Below the pieces are notes generated by a model. It did no database searches, was not told the DNA's origin, and saw only the letters and a program-made list of their open reading frames with translations. Source: Microvirga sp. Mcv34 (GTDB lineage: Bacteria > Pseudomonadota > Alphaproteobacteria > Rhizobiales > Beijerinckiaceae). From it: DNA of 64,000 bases. This document shows positions 42,952-52,437 of this stretch, piece after piece. How positions within the stretch are numbered: position 1 is the first letter of the stretch; each line of letters begins with the position of its first letter. The position numbers and the translations under genes were made by a program. The stretch lies in contig NZ_JALJRK010000013.1 in assembly GCF_024519725.1 (NCBI RefSeq), positions 1 to 64,000 of the forward strand, given 5' to 3'.

Positions 42952-44298
42952 TTATTTCCGTTCCTTGTCGAACGGGTTCTGACCCATGCGCAGGGACACG
43001 CGGATCGGCGTGCCGGGCAGGTCGAAGGCCTGGCGCAGCCCGTTGACCAGATAACGCGTATAGCTCTTCGGCAGGGCATCGAGCTGATTGCCGAACACGG
43101 CGAAATGCGGCGGACGCGACTTCACCTGCGTCATGTAGCGGATCTTGATGCGGCGACCCGAAACCGCCGGCGGCGGGTTGGCCTCCAGGGCCTCGGAAAG
43201 CCACTGGTTCAGCTTCGCGGTCGAGATGCGGGTGTTCCATTTCTCATATACGTGGAACACGGCCTTCATGAGCGGATCGATGCCGCTGCCGGCGAGGCCC
43301 GAGAGCGGCACCACCGGAGCGCCCCGCACCTGCGGCAGCAGGCGGGTGGCCTTCTCCTTCAGGTCCTTCAGGAGGCCCTGCTGGTCGGCGACCAGGTCCC
43401 ACTTGTTGAGGCCGATCACGAGGGCGCGACCCTCCTGCTCCACCAGGTCGACGATGGACAGATCCTGCTTCTCGAACGGAATCGTGGCGTCGAGCAGCAC
43501 CACCACCACCTCGGCGAAGCGCACGGCTCGCAGGGCATCCGCCACGGAGAGCTTTTCGAGCTTGTCCTCGACGCGAGCACGCTTACGCAGTCCCGCCGTG
43601 TCGAACAGCTTGATCGGACGTCCGCGCCATTCCCAATCGAGGGAGATGGAATCGCGCGTGATGCCGGCTTCCGGCCCGGTGAGCAGGCGATCCTCGCCGA
43701 CCATGCGGTTGATGAGGGTGGACTTGCCCGCGTTCGGGCGCCCGACGATGGCGACCTGCAGCGGCTTGTTCGGATCGTCCTCCTCGTCCCCCATCTCGTT
43801 CGGATCGGGGAAAAAGGGCATCAGCGCCTCGAAGAGGTCCGCCATGCCCTCGCCGTGCTCGGCGGAGAGCGGAACCGGATCCCCCAGCCCAAGCGAGAAC
43901 GCGTCGTAGGCCCCGGCCATGCCGGAGCCGCCCTCGGCCTTGTTGGCGATGAGGATCACGGGCTTGCCCGAGCGGCGCACCATCTCGGCGAAGGGCCGGT
44001 CGGCGGGCAGGATCCCGGCCCGCGCGTCGATCACGAACAGGATCACGTCGGCATCCGCGATGGCGGCCTCGGTCTGGGCGCGCATGCGGCCGAGGAGCGA
44101 TTCCTCGGTTGCCTCTTCGAGGCCTGCCGTATCGATGATGCGGAATTCGAGATCGCCGAGCTTGGCTTCGCCCTCGCGCCGGTCGCGGGTCACACCCGGC
44201 CGGTCGTCCACGAGCGCCAGCTTCTTGCCGACGAGACGATTGAAAAGAGTCGATTTGCCGACATTCGGCCGCCCGACAATGGCGACGGTCGCCGTCAT
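42952..44298 (-). CDS. der: Ribosome biogenesis GTPase Der
   Basis: 448 residues. Two G domains, with [12 protein letters not shown] (about residue 9) and [13 protein letters not shown] (about 188), each with DTAG and NK-D motifs, then the KH-like C-terminal domain starting near [15 protein letters not shown]. Der assists 50S assembly. The start ATG 44298 follows AGGA; the upstream 22 residues of the open frame lack G-domain character. It follows the TPR-like gene by 13 bp, the usual pairing. Confidence 0.97.
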   Translation of the reverse strand: MTATVAIVGRPNVGKSTLFNRLVGKKLALVDDRPGVTRDRREGEAKLGDLEFRIIDTAGLEEATEESLLGRMRAQTEAAIADADVILFVIDARAGILPADRPFAEMVRRSGKPVILIANKAEGGSGMAGAYDAFSLGLGDPVPLSAEHGEGMADLFEALMPFFPDPNEMGDEEDDPNKPLQVAIVGRPNAGKSTLINRMVGEDRLLTGPEAGITRDSISLDWEWRGRPIKLFDTAGLRKRARVEDKLEKLSVADALRAVRFAEVVVVLLDATIPFEKQDLSIVDLVEQEGRALVIGLNKWDLVADQQGLLKDLKEKATRLLPQVRGAPVVPLSGLAGSGIDPLMKAVFHVYEKWNTRISTAKLNQWLSEALEANPPPAVSGRRIKIRYMTQVKSRPPHFAVFGNQLDALPKSYTRYLVNGLRQAFDLPGTPIRVSLRMGQNPFDKERK

Positions 44299-44311
44299 GT
44301 CCTGTCCTATC

Positions 44312-44986
44312 CTACTGGGTCGCCTGCACCGGACCGCCCGCCACGAGGGCGGTATAGACGGCAAGGCGCTGCCTCAGGGAGGACGGCGTCTCGCGATCGG
44401 CGGCGATCTGGTCGAACCAGCGACCTGCATAATCCATATCACCGGCCTTAAGGCCGGATAAACCCAAGAGTTCCCTTGCGGAATGCCGCCAGGCGCCGGA
44501 TGGCGCCGCGAGCGGCTCCACGGCCTGACGCAGCTTGGCGGGCTCGGCCGTATCAAGCCGCAGCCACGCGGCGCGAAGGCGTGCGAGATCCTTCCACAGG
44601 GGCGGGACGGCGGCATCGCCCGCGAGGGCGTCGAAGGCCGACGCGCCGTTCTCGGCGTTGTCCTGGCCAAGTTCGGCGGCGAGGCGGAAACGTGCGAGCA
44701 TGGCGTAACCGGTGCCGCCGTCTTCCTTCACCACGGCCTCGAAGGCCCCTTGCGCGTCCTGACCCTTGTCCTCGGCGGAGAGACGCAAGGCTTCCTCATA
44801 GCGCACGGCTGCTTCCTGCGCCCGCGTCTGCTGGGTATGCTCCCAGAACCGCCAGCCGCCGACCCCGGCCACGACCAGCACCACAGCGCCGATGATGATT
44901 CCGTTGTAGCGCTTCCAGATCTGGGCGATCCGGTCGCGGCGGTATTCGTCATCGACTTCGCGAATGAACTCGTCGTTCGGGGCCAT
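44312..44986 (-). CDS. Tetratricopeptide-like membrane protein (YfgM-type)
   Basis: 224 residues. A cytosolic head ([23 protein letters not shown]), one membrane helix (about 28-46), then a helical TPR-like region with Ala/Leu/Arg-rich pairs. It corresponds to the DUF2133/YfgM-like protein that precedes der in many proteobacteria and links the Sec translocon with periplasmic chaperones in Escherichia coli; that role is transferred by analogy. Confidence 0.85.
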   Translation of the reverse strand: MAPNDEFIREVDDEYRRDRIAQIWKRYNGIIIGAVVLVVAGVGGWRFWEHTQQTRAQEAAVRYEEALRLSAEDKGQDAQGAFEAVVKEDGGTGYAMLARFRLAAELGQDNAENGASAFDALAGDAAVPPLWKDLARLRAAWLRLDTAEPAKLRQAVEPLAAPSGAWRHSARELLGLSGLKAGDMDYAGRWFDQIAADRETPSSLRQRLAVYTALVAGGPVQATQ

Positions 44987-45072
44987 CGTCTCACTCTTGC
45001 GGCCTGAAACCAGCCGTCTCCTGCAATCGAAGCAGGTCGCCTAACATAAGCGACCGCACAAGGCGAGAGGCT

Positions 45073-45669
45073 TCATGCCCTTACGGGCAGGACCGGAACA
45101 CCGATCAGCCACGGATGCAGCCAGAATGCGAAGGCCAGATAGGCAATCGTTCCGACCACCAGTGCCAGGACGTCGTTGCGCCAGCCCGCAGGCGTGGCAG
45201 TGCCCCCGTGCTGGGCCGCAACGTCGCGGCGCTTGGCGCTGATGCGGGCCAGTACCGCCCAGACCAGGATGGAGCCGAACAAGAGGATCGAACCGAGATC
45301 GCCGTTGGCGAGAAGATGCGCAACGGCCCAGATCTTCACCCCGGCGAGCATGGGGTGCTTGAGCCCCGCCTTGATCCGTCCCGGGAGATAGGCCGCCGCG
45401 AGGCAGATGAAGGCGAGCCATACCAGGAGAAGGGCGAGGTGTCGCGTCCAGACCGGCGGCTCCCAGACCGGAATATAACCGTTGGCGCGGTAGTGGCCGA
45501 AGCCGATGGCGATCAGCACGATGCCGAGCAGGGACACCACGGAGTAGAGGCCTTTGTAAGGCCCCTCGCCGATCCTCCCGACCAGGGCGGCTCGGCGGCC
45601 GCGCGCCATGCTGAAGGAATGCATGCCGAGAAAGATCAAGAGTCCGAGGATCAGCAGCGTCACGGGCAC
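45073..45669 (-). CDS. NnrU family membrane protein
   Basis: 198 residues with about six membrane helices. MLAGVKIWAVAHLLANGDLGSILLFGSILVWAVLARIS and LIFLGMHSFSMARGRR are typical of NnrU. The family was found near denitrification genes and resembles the isoprenylcysteine methyltransferase fold. No denitrification genes are nearby. Single gene. Confidence 0.88.
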   Translation of the reverse strand: MPVTLLILGLLIFLGMHSFSMARGRRAALVGRIGEGPYKGLYSVVSLLGIVLIAIGFGHYRANGYIPVWEPPVWTRHLALLLVWLAFICLAAAYLPGRIKAGLKHPMLAGVKIWAVAHLLANGDLGSILLFGSILVWAVLARISAKRRDVAAQHGGTATPAGWRNDVLALVVGTIAYLAFAFWLHPWLIGVPVLPVRA

Positions 45670-45951
45670 CTCCGCGTTTTAGGAACTTATAGCCATTCCA
45701 AACCTGGAATACCAAGGGCGAACACCGGGAAGCACGACGTAAGACCGAAAGCCCAGACATCGAACCCGCAAGTTTCCTATCGCGCTCAAAGCCTTATTCT
45801 GCCTAAACTTTTAACAATGGCCCATCTTGCAGCCCGAAAATTTCCCCGCTAGGAGGGCCGCAAACCTTGTTTAGACTAATCGGCACTAGCGACGCCGCCC
45901 CAAGTTCGATAGCTAGGCAGCAACGTTTCAACAATTTCAAGGGGGAGACAG

Positions 45952-46581
45952 GTGACGGCGCTTCTTGGGCTATCCCGGGTCATCGACTCGATCAATGAAC
46001 GCATCGGTAAGGTCGCTGCCTGGGCCATCGTGGTGGCCATCCTGGTCTCGGCCGTCAATGCTATCATCCGGCGCGTTTTCGGCGTCTCATCCAACGCCTG
46101 GCTCGAGCTGCAATGGTACCTGTTCGGCGCCGTGTTCATGCTCTGCGCCGCCTGGACCCTGAAAGCGAACGAGCACATCCGCATCGACATCCTATCGAGC
46201 AGGCTGTCGAAGCGCGGCCGGGACGGCATCGACGTTTTCGGCCACGTCTTCTTCCTGTTCCCCTTCGTGGCCCTGCTGCTCTGGCTGTGCATCCCCTACT
46301 TCATCAACTCGTATCGCTCGGGCGAGGTCTCCTCGAATGCTGGCGGCCTGCTGATCTGGCCGGCCAAGGGCCTCATCCTGCTGGGCTTCATCTCCATGTT
46401 CTTCCAGTGGCTGAGCGAGCTGATCAAGCGCGTCGCCATCATGAAGGGCCAGCTGGCGGACGAGAACGACGCCGTCGGGCACCATAGCGCTGCCGCGGAG
46501 GCAGAGCGGCTCATTCAAGAGATCGGCACCGTCAACACGCCCGGCGCGGGCGGAACACCCCCCGGCGACGGCGTCAGCTGA
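45952..46581 (+). CDS. TRAP transporter small permease subunit
   Basis: 209 residues with four membrane helices (about 15-40, 50-75, 95-120 and 135-165). RRVFGVSSNAWLELQWYLFGAVFMLCAAWTLKANEHIRIDIL is the DctQ signature, with the WLEL-W and EH-R-D elements. The start is GTG 45952, 6 nt after GGGGGAGA. The large-permease gene starts 39 bp after the stop. The FcbT2/TakQ-like form agrees with the binding protein at 27366. Confidence 0.93.
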   Translation: MTALLGLSRVIDSINERIGKVAAWAIVVAILVSAVNAIIRRVFGVSSNAWLELQWYLFGAVFMLCAAWTLKANEHIRIDILSSRLSKRGRDGIDVFGHVFFLFPFVALLLWLCIPYFINSYRSGEVSSNAGGLLIWPAKGLILLGFISMFFQWLSELIKRVAIMKGQLADENDAVGHHSAAAEAERLIQEIGTVNTPGAGGTPPGDGVS

Positions 46582-46620
46582 CCCTCGGCGCCTGTCACAA
46601 GTTTTCCGGAGTTACCATCA

Positions 46621-48516
46621 ATGGCTGCATTGATTGCCCAGAACCTCGCGCCGATCATGTTCGCGGCGCTCGTAGTCTTCCTCCTCCTCGGCTATCCGGT
46701 CGCCTTTGCCCTGGCGGCCAACGGCCTTTTGTTCTTCTTCATCGCCGTGGAGCTCGCTCCCTACGCCCCTGAGACCATCACCCTGTCCTGGCCGCTTCTC
46801 CAGGCCCTGCCCGACCGCATCTACGGCACCATGTCGAACGAGGTGCTGCTGGCGGTCCCGTTCTTCACCTTCATGGGTCTGGTGCTGGAACGCTCCGGCA
46901 TGGCCGAGGACCTGCTCGACACGATCGGCCAGCTCTTCGGGCCGGTGCGCGGCGGGCTTGCCTATGCGGTGATCTTCGTCGGCGCGCTGCTGGCCGCCAC
47001 CACCGGCGTCGTCGCGGCTTCCGTGATCTCCATGGGCCTTATCTCCCTGCCGATCATGCTGCGCTACGGCTATGATCGCCGCGTCGCCTCCGGCGTGATC
47101 GCGGCCTCCGGCACGCTCGCCCAGATTATCCCGCCCTCCCTCGTTCTCATCGTCATGGCCGACCAGCTCGGCCGCTCGGTGGGCGACATGTACGAGGGCG
47201 CCTTCCTGCCCGGTCTGATCCTGACGGCGCTCTATGCCGGCTACATCATGCTGATATCGATCGTGTTCCCGAAATCGGCGCCCGGCCTTCCGCCGGAAGC
47301 CATCGGTTACCGCGAACCCGATGGCGCGCGCGGCGTGTGGCAGCTCGGTATCCTGGTCCTGTTCTCGGGCTTCGTCGGCTATTACGTCCTTTCGCAGACC
47401 GGCACCAAGGCCGGGGCCGACTTCGTCATCCTGACGATCTGCGTCGCCACCGTAGTGGCTCTGATTTGCGCTCTGATGAACAAGATGCTGGGCGCCAAGC
47501 GCATCGCGATCTCGGCGGTCCTGACGGCCATCCTGGTGGGCATATACGCCTATCTGCACAGCCAGGGTCATGAAGGTCTCGCGCTGACCTTCGAAATGAT
47601 CCTCGCCGGAGCGATCTATGCGCTCTTCGTCGGCGTGGTTGAGCGGTTCACCGGGTTGCGTCTCATGTCCAACATGGCGCAGCAGGTCACCTTCGTCATG
47701 GTGCCCCCGCTCCTGCTGATCTTCCTTGTGCTGGGCACCATCTTCATCGGCCTCGCCACACCGACCGAAGGCGGCGCCATGGGCGCGTTGGGCTCCGTGA
47801 TCCTCGCGGCCGTCAAGCGCAAGCTCGACAACAACCCCACCCGCTTCAACTGGACCCTCGTTCGGCAGGCGACAGAGGCGACCGCGAAGCTCTCGGCCTT
47901 CGTGCTCTTCATCCTGATCGGCGCCCGCGTGTTCTCGCTCACCTTCTACGGCGTGAACGGCCACATCTGGGTCGAGCATCTGCTCACATCGCTTCCGGGC
48001 GGGCAGGTCGGGTTCCTGATCGTCGTGAACGTGCTGGTGTTCTTCCTGGCCTTCTTCCTCGATTACTTCGAGCTGGCTTTCATCATCATCCCGCTCCTCG
48101 GGCCGGCGGCCGACAAGCTCGGCATCGACCTGATCTGGTTCGGCGTGATCCTGGCGGTGAACATGCAGACCTCGTTCATGCACCCGCCCTTCGGCTTCGC
48201 CCTATTCTTCCTGCGTTCGGTGGCCCCCAAGGTGCCTTACATCGACCGCCTGACGGGCAAGAAGATGGAGCCGGTGACCACGGGACAGATCTATCAGGGT
48301 GCCATTCCCTTCGTGATCATCCAGCTCATCATGGTGGCCATTGTGATCACATTCCCAGGCATCGTCACGCACTACAAGGGGACGGGCGCGACCGTCGACC
48401 CGGCAGCGGTGCAGAAAAAGCTCGACGAGCTGCTGGTCCCAGGTCTCGGCGGCCCCGGCAGCGAACCGGGCGGTCTCCCCGGCCTGAACTTCGACGAGCC
48501 GCCGAAGATCCAGTAA
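46621..48516 (+). CDS. TRAP transporter large permease subunit
   Basis: 631 residues and more than twelve membrane helices. FFTFMGLVLERSGMAEDLLDTI, ATTGVVAASVISMGLISLPIMLRYGYDRRVASGVIAASGTLAQIIPPSLVLIVMAD are DctM motifs. The insertion between the two halves (about 215-340) makes it longer than ordinary DctM (about 430) and fits the mannitol/chloroaromatic (TakM/FcbT3) subfamily. It should couple Na+ to uptake of an organic acid with the small permease and a periplasmic binding protein. The end is Pro/Gly-rich. A strong terminator follows. Confidence 0.95.
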   Translation: MAALIAQNLAPIMFAALVVFLLLGYPVAFALAANGLLFFFIAVELAPYAPETITLSWPLLQALPDRIYGTMSNEVLLAVPFFTFMGLVLERSGMAEDLLDTIGQLFGPVRGGLAYAVIFVGALLAATTGVVAASVISMGLISLPIMLRYGYDRRVASGVIAASGTLAQIIPPSLVLIVMADQLGRSVGDMYEGAFLPGLILTALYAGYIMLISIVFPKSAPGLPPEAIGYREPDGARGVWQLGILVLFSGFVGYYVLSQTGTKAGADFVILTICVATVVALICALMNKMLGAKRIAISAVLTAILVGIYAYLHSQGHEGLALTFEMILAGAIYALFVGVVERFTGLRLMSNMAQQVTFVMVPPLLLIFLVLGTIFIGLATPTEGGAMGALGSVILAAVKRKLDNNPTRFNWTLVRQATEATAKLSAFVLFILIGARVFSLTFYGVNGHIWVEHLLTSLPGGQVGFLIVVNVLVFFLAFFLDYFELAFIIIPLLGPAADKLGIDLIWFGVILAVNMQTSFMHPPFGFALFFLRSVAPKVPYIDRLTGKKMEPVTTGQIYQGAIPFVIIQLIMVAIVITFPGIVTHYKGTGATVDPAAVQKKLDELLVPGLGGPGSEPGGLPGLNFDEPPKIQ

Positions 48517-48538
48517 GGCCGGCTTACGTGGTTTACGA

Positions 48539-48570
48539 AAAAGGCGGGCTTTGCGGCCCGCCTTTTGTTT
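48539..48570 (+). terminator. Intrinsic terminator after the TRAP genes
   Basis: AAAAGGCGGGC and GCCCGCCTTTT pair as an 11-bp stem around TTTGCG, followed by GTTTTG. Confidence 0.9.
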
Positions 48571-48630
48571 TGCCCAGGATTGCTCACTCTGCTCATTTCG
48601 GAAGGATGCCCCGGACGACCATAGGAAGTA

Positions 48631-48680
48631 TTGCCCGCGGCAGCGATCTTTCCATTATAATGTTTTGTCGCCACAAAACA
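48631..48680 (+). promoter_or_regulatory. Candidate promoter overlapped by a palindrome
   Basis: TATAAT at 48656-48661 with TTGCCC at 48631-48636 (19-nt spacing), directly followed by TGTTTTGT-CGCC-ACAAAACA (48661-48680), an 8+8 bp perfect palindrome starting in the -10. It is in the 353-bp gap between the TRAP genes and the sensor kinase, about 190-240 nt before the kinase start. Apart from the TRAP terminator and this site nothing else was recognised in that gap. Confidence 0.4.
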
Positions 48681-48869
48681 GCCCGTTTTCCTGGCTAGAT
48701 ATAACAACTCAAAGAGTATTCTTTGATCCGCAATCCGAAAGAATAACGAAGCACTTACGCAGATCGGCAAGGTTGACTTAAGTCAAAACCATTTCTTTGG
48801 AAGCATGCTATGTGATGTTTGATCCAAGAAATTATGTATTCTGGGGCGTTATAGCAAGGCTTTGACCCG

Positions 48870-50381
48870 GTGTTGGAGATCTCTAACGACCTGAAGATTA
48901 CTCTCGACCTGTTATCTACCGCAATATTCTTGATCGACAGAAACCAAACCTGTGTTGGCATGAATGCAGCGGCCGCGACGCTAACAGGCTACTCTCCGCG
49001 GGAACTGGATGGCCGCTCTTTGCAGGAAATCCTACTCTACGGAGGCCATGGGGATGTTCCTGCATCGCATGACAAATCGTTCTTCGAGCATCCATATCCC
49101 CGAGATCGTGAGATGAGGGGAGAGGCGGTTTTCCGCCACAAGAACGGAACTCCTTTTCCCGTGGCTTTCAGGGCGTGTCCTATCCTGGATAGCAGCCAGA
49201 ATGCTTCTGGTACCCTCCTTGAAGTCCAGGCCCTCGAGCTTGATGAAACCCAAGCAACGCTCCGCAAGCGCTCCGAACGGCTGCAGGCCCTTGCCAGCGC
49301 CTCCCTCGCCATTACGGCGGCCACCTCGCTCGAGGAGTTGCTCATCAGCGTCACGAAGGCCGCGCAGGAAATTGTCGGCGTGCATCAGGCAACCGTTGGA
49401 TTTCTTCAAAACAACAGCTGGAGCTCGCTCATCGCCGTCAACCTCTTGTCCGATAAATACAAGGAATGGCAGGACTTTAGGGCTTCTCCCCATGGTTCTG
49501 GAATTTACACGATGATCGGTGAGACCAATAAGCCGATCCGCATGACGCAAGCCGAACTCGAGGCGCATCCGCGCTGGCGTGGCTTCGGTCAATATGCGAG
49601 TGCTCATCCCCCGATGAGAGGGTGGCTTGCGGCGCCTCTCGTCTGGAAGGACGACAGAATTCTGGGGCTCATCCAGCTCTCGGACAAAATGGATTGAAGC
49701 GAGTTCGATGCCGAGGACGAAGCCGTCATCGTCCAGCTTTCTCAACTTGCTTCAGTTGCCATCGAGCGTGTGCGGGCCGAGGAGCAGCAGCGGCTGCTCA
49801 TCAACGAGCTGAACCATCGGGTCAAGAACACGCTCGCCACTGTTCAATCGATTGCCGCCCATACCCTGCGCAACACGGATACGCCAAAATCCGTCCATGA
49901 AGCCTTCCTGGGGCGACTGATATCGCTGGCCCAATCCCATAACGTGCTGACGCGAGAAAACTGGGAGGGGGCGGAGCTGACATCCGTGATCGAGGGAGCC
50001 GTCAAGGCCTATCGCGGCGGGTTGCCCGAGCGTGTTCGTATGCGCGGCCCCAAGGTGCGGGTGAGCCCAAGGATGGTGCTTTCGCTTTCGATGGCGCTCT
50101 ATGAGCTCGCCACCAACGCCGCGAAATATGGCGCGCTCTCGAACGATACCGGAGAGGTCGAAATTGTCTGGGACTTGCACAGCCCTTCCCCAGACAGCGA
50201 AGAGCGTCAGCTTCTCCTGTCCTGGCAGGAGCGCGGCGGACCACCCGTGAAGCCCCCGGCCCGCAAGGGCTTCGGCTCCCGCCTTATCGAACGCGGACTA
50301 GGCGCGGAGCTGGGTGGCAAGGCACGGATCGCTTACGACCCGGAAGGTGTGTCCTGCGAGATCACCTTGCCGATCGAGTGA
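48870..50381 (+). pseudogene. PAS-GAF-HWE sensor histidine kinase interrupted by an in-frame TGA
   Basis: One continuous frame of 503 codons broken by TGA at 49695-49697 (codon 276). Before it: a PAS domain (about 8-125: TAIFLIDRNQTCVGMNAAAATLTGYSPRELDGRS) and a GAF domain (about 145-275) ending GLIQLSDKMD. After it, in the same frame, come the rest of the GAF domain (SEFDAEDEAVIVQLSQLASVAIERVRAEEQQ) and the HWE kinase core: His316 in INELNHRVKNTLATVQSIAAH, the N box ELATNAAKYGALS, and WQERGG. Outcomes: nonsense mutant, sequencing error, or two polypeptides (GTG at 49770 restarts the kinase part). No response regulator lies next to it. Confidence 0.82.
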
Positions 50382-50476
50382 AGCGCTACCTCGCATGCGC
50401 CGACCCTGAGATCCCAAATGCTACCGCGATAGATCGCGTCCAACTGCCCACTGAGGCAACCCGAAATCCGAAGCCT

Positions 50477-50824
50477 TTACCGAACTGCCTCGTCATAAAG
50501 CTCCGGCTGGAAGCCGACGAGAATGCGCCCGCCCAAATCGAGCACGGGGCGCTTGATCATTGAGGGTTGGTCGAGCATAAGCGCGAGCGCCTTGTGCTCA
50601 TCAAGATCGACCTTCTCATTATCCGGCAGCTTGCGAAACGTGGTTCCGGCCCGGTTGAGCAGCGTCTTCCAGCCCGCATCGCGAGCCCAGGCTTCAAGAC
50701 GCGCCCGGTCGATGCCATCCACCTTGTAGTCATGGAAAACGTAAGTCACGCCCCGGGCCTCGAGCCAAGCACGCGCCTTCTTCATCGTGTCGCAGTTCCT
50801 GATGCCGTAGATCGTGACCGTCAT
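50477..50824 (-). CDS. ArsC/Spx-family reductase-like protein (YffB type)
   Basis: 115 residues. VTIYGIRNCDTMKKARAWLEARGVTYVFHDYK has a single Cys in the NCDT motif; AGWKTLLNRAGTTFRKLPDNEK and MIKRPVLDLGGRILVGFQPELYDEA complete the ArsC-like thioredoxin fold. YffB proteins are thought to act as glutathione-dependent thiol reductases. guaA follows after 3 bp on the same strand, probably coupled, which is unusual but not unknown. Confidence 0.9.
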   Translation of the reverse strand: MTVTIYGIRNCDTMKKARAWLEARGVTYVFHDYKVDGIDRARLEAWARDAGWKTLLNRAGTTFRKLPDNEKVDLDEHKALALMLDQPSMIKRPVLDLGGRILVGFQPELYDEAVR

Positions 50825-50827
50825 CCG

Positions 50828-52384
50828 TCACTCCCATTCGATGGTGCCGGGCGGCTTCGAGGTGATGTCGTAGGTGACGCGGTTGATGCCTTTCACCTCG
50901 TTGATGATGCGGGTGGCAACGCGGCCGAGGAAGGTCATGTCGAAGGGGTAGAAGTCTGCCGTCATGCCGTCGATGGAGGTCACGGCGCGGAGCGCACAGA
51001 CGTGGTCGTAGGTGCGCGCATCGCCCATCACGCCCACGGTCTTGACCGGAAGCAGCACGGCGAAAGCCTGCCAGATCTCATCGTAGAGGCCGGCATTGCG
51101 GATCTCTTCGAGATAGATCGCGTCGGCCTTGCGCAGGATGTCGAGCTTCTCGCGGGTGATCTCGCCAGGAACCCGGATGGCGAGGCCCGGGCCGGGGAAA
51201 GGATGGCGTCCCACGAAGGCGTCCGGCAGGCCGAGCTCACGGCCGAGCACCCTCACCTCATCCTTGAACAGCTCGCGCAGCGGCTCAACGAGCTTCATCT
51301 TCATGCGCTCAGGCAGGCCCCCCACATTGTGGTGACTCTTGATGGTGACCGAAGGCCCGCCGGTGAAGGACACGCTTTCGATCACGTCCGGATAGAGCGT
51401 GCCTTGCGCCAGGAAGTCCGCGCCGCCGATCTTCTTGGCCTCCTCGTCGAACACGTCGATGAAGAGCTTGCCGATGGTCTTGCGCTTGACCTCCGGGTCG
51501 GACACACCTTCGAGAGCGCCGATGAACAGATCCTGCGCCTGCACATGCACGAGCGGGATATTGTAATGGTCACGGAAGAGCGTGACCACCTGCTCGGCTT
51601 CCGCAGCGCGCAGCAGGCCATGGTCGACGAACACGCAGGTGAGCTGGTCGCCGATGGCCTCGTGGATCAGCACCGCGGCCACGGCGGAATCGACACCTCC
51701 CGACAGGCCGCAGATCACCCGGCCGGTTCCCACCTGGGCGCGGATACGCTCGATGGCCTCCTCACGGAAGGCCTTCATGGTCCAGTCGCCTTTGCAGCCG
51801 GCGATGTCGCGCACGAAGTTGCGGATGAGCTGGGCGCCCTGCGGCGTGTGCACCACTTCGGGGTGGAACTGCACGGCGTAGAACTTCCGCGCCTCGTCGG
51901 CGACGGCCGCGAAGGGAGCGTTCTCGGAGATCGCCAGCACCTCGAAGCCTGCCGGCAGACGGGTGACCCGGTCGCCGTGGCTCATCCACACGGGATATTT
52001 CTTGCCGACCTGCCAGACGCCCTGGAACAGCGGGCTCTCGGTCAGCACCTCGACTTCGGCGCGGCCGAACTCCGAATGGTGTCCGCTCTCGACCTCGCCG
52101 CCGAGCTGCGCCGCCATGGTCTGCTGGCCGTAGCAGATGCCGAAGACCGGCAGGTCCGTGTCGAAGAGCTCCTGGGGCGCCCGGGGCGAGGCATCCGTCG
52201 TCACCGATTCCGGCCCGCCCGAGAGGATCACGCCCCTGGGCTTCATGGTCCGGATCGCCTCGGCGGCCTTCTGGAACGGCACAACCTCCGAATAGACCCC
52301 GTCCTCGCGCACGCGCCGTGCGATGAGCTGGGTCACCTGGGAGCCGAAATCGACGATGAGGATTTTGTCGTGGGTCTGGGTCAT
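50828..52384 (-). CDS. guaA: GMP synthase (glutamine-hydrolysing)
   Basis: 518 residues. The class I glutamine amidotransferase domain has Cys84 in FGICYGQQ and the HPEV box; the ATP-pyrophosphatase domain has [19 protein letters not shown]; the dimerisation domain ends in FTGGPS...PPGTIEWE. It converts XMP to GMP. Together with guaB (54504-55997) it forms the GMP branch. Start ATG 52384. Confidence 0.98.
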   Translation of the reverse strand: MTQTHDKILIVDFGSQVTQLIARRVREDGVYSEVVPFQKAAEAIRTMKPRGVILSGGPESVTTDASPRAPQELFDTDLPVFGICYGQQTMAAQLGGEVESGHHSEFGRAEVEVLTESPLFQGVWQVGKKYPVWMSHGDRVTRLPAGFEVLAISENAPFAAVADEARKFYAVQFHPEVVHTPQGAQLIRNFVRDIAGCKGDWTMKAFREEAIERIRAQVGTGRVICGLSGGVDSAVAAVLIHEAIGDQLTCVFVDHGLLRAAEAEQVVTLFRDHYNIPLVHVQAQDLFIGALEGVSDPEVKRKTIGKLFIDVFDEEAKKIGGADFLAQGTLYPDVIESVSFTGGPSVTIKSHHNVGGLPERMKMKLVEPLRELFKDEVRVLGRELGLPDAFVGRHPFPGPGLAIRVPGEITREKLDILRKADAIYLEEIRNAGLYDEIWQAFAVLLPVKTVGVMGDARTYDHVCALRAVTSIDGMTADFYPFDMTFLGRVATRIINEVKGINRVTYDITSKPPGTIEWE

Positions 52385-52437
52385 GGCGGGTTCTTACGGC
52401 CTTCGAGGTCGGATCGACAATCGGAATATGAGGCTTT

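Noticed and set aside
44430..44465. ATCACCGGCC...GGCCGGAT palindrome resembling the dispersed repeat
   Set aside because: It lies inside the YfgM-like gene and lacks the second half of the repeat; most likely chance in GC-rich coding sequence.
46618..48183. 521-codon minus-strand frame opposite the large TRAP permease
   Set aside because: Asp/His/Glu-rich translation is the typical antisense of a membrane protein gene; no motif or SD.
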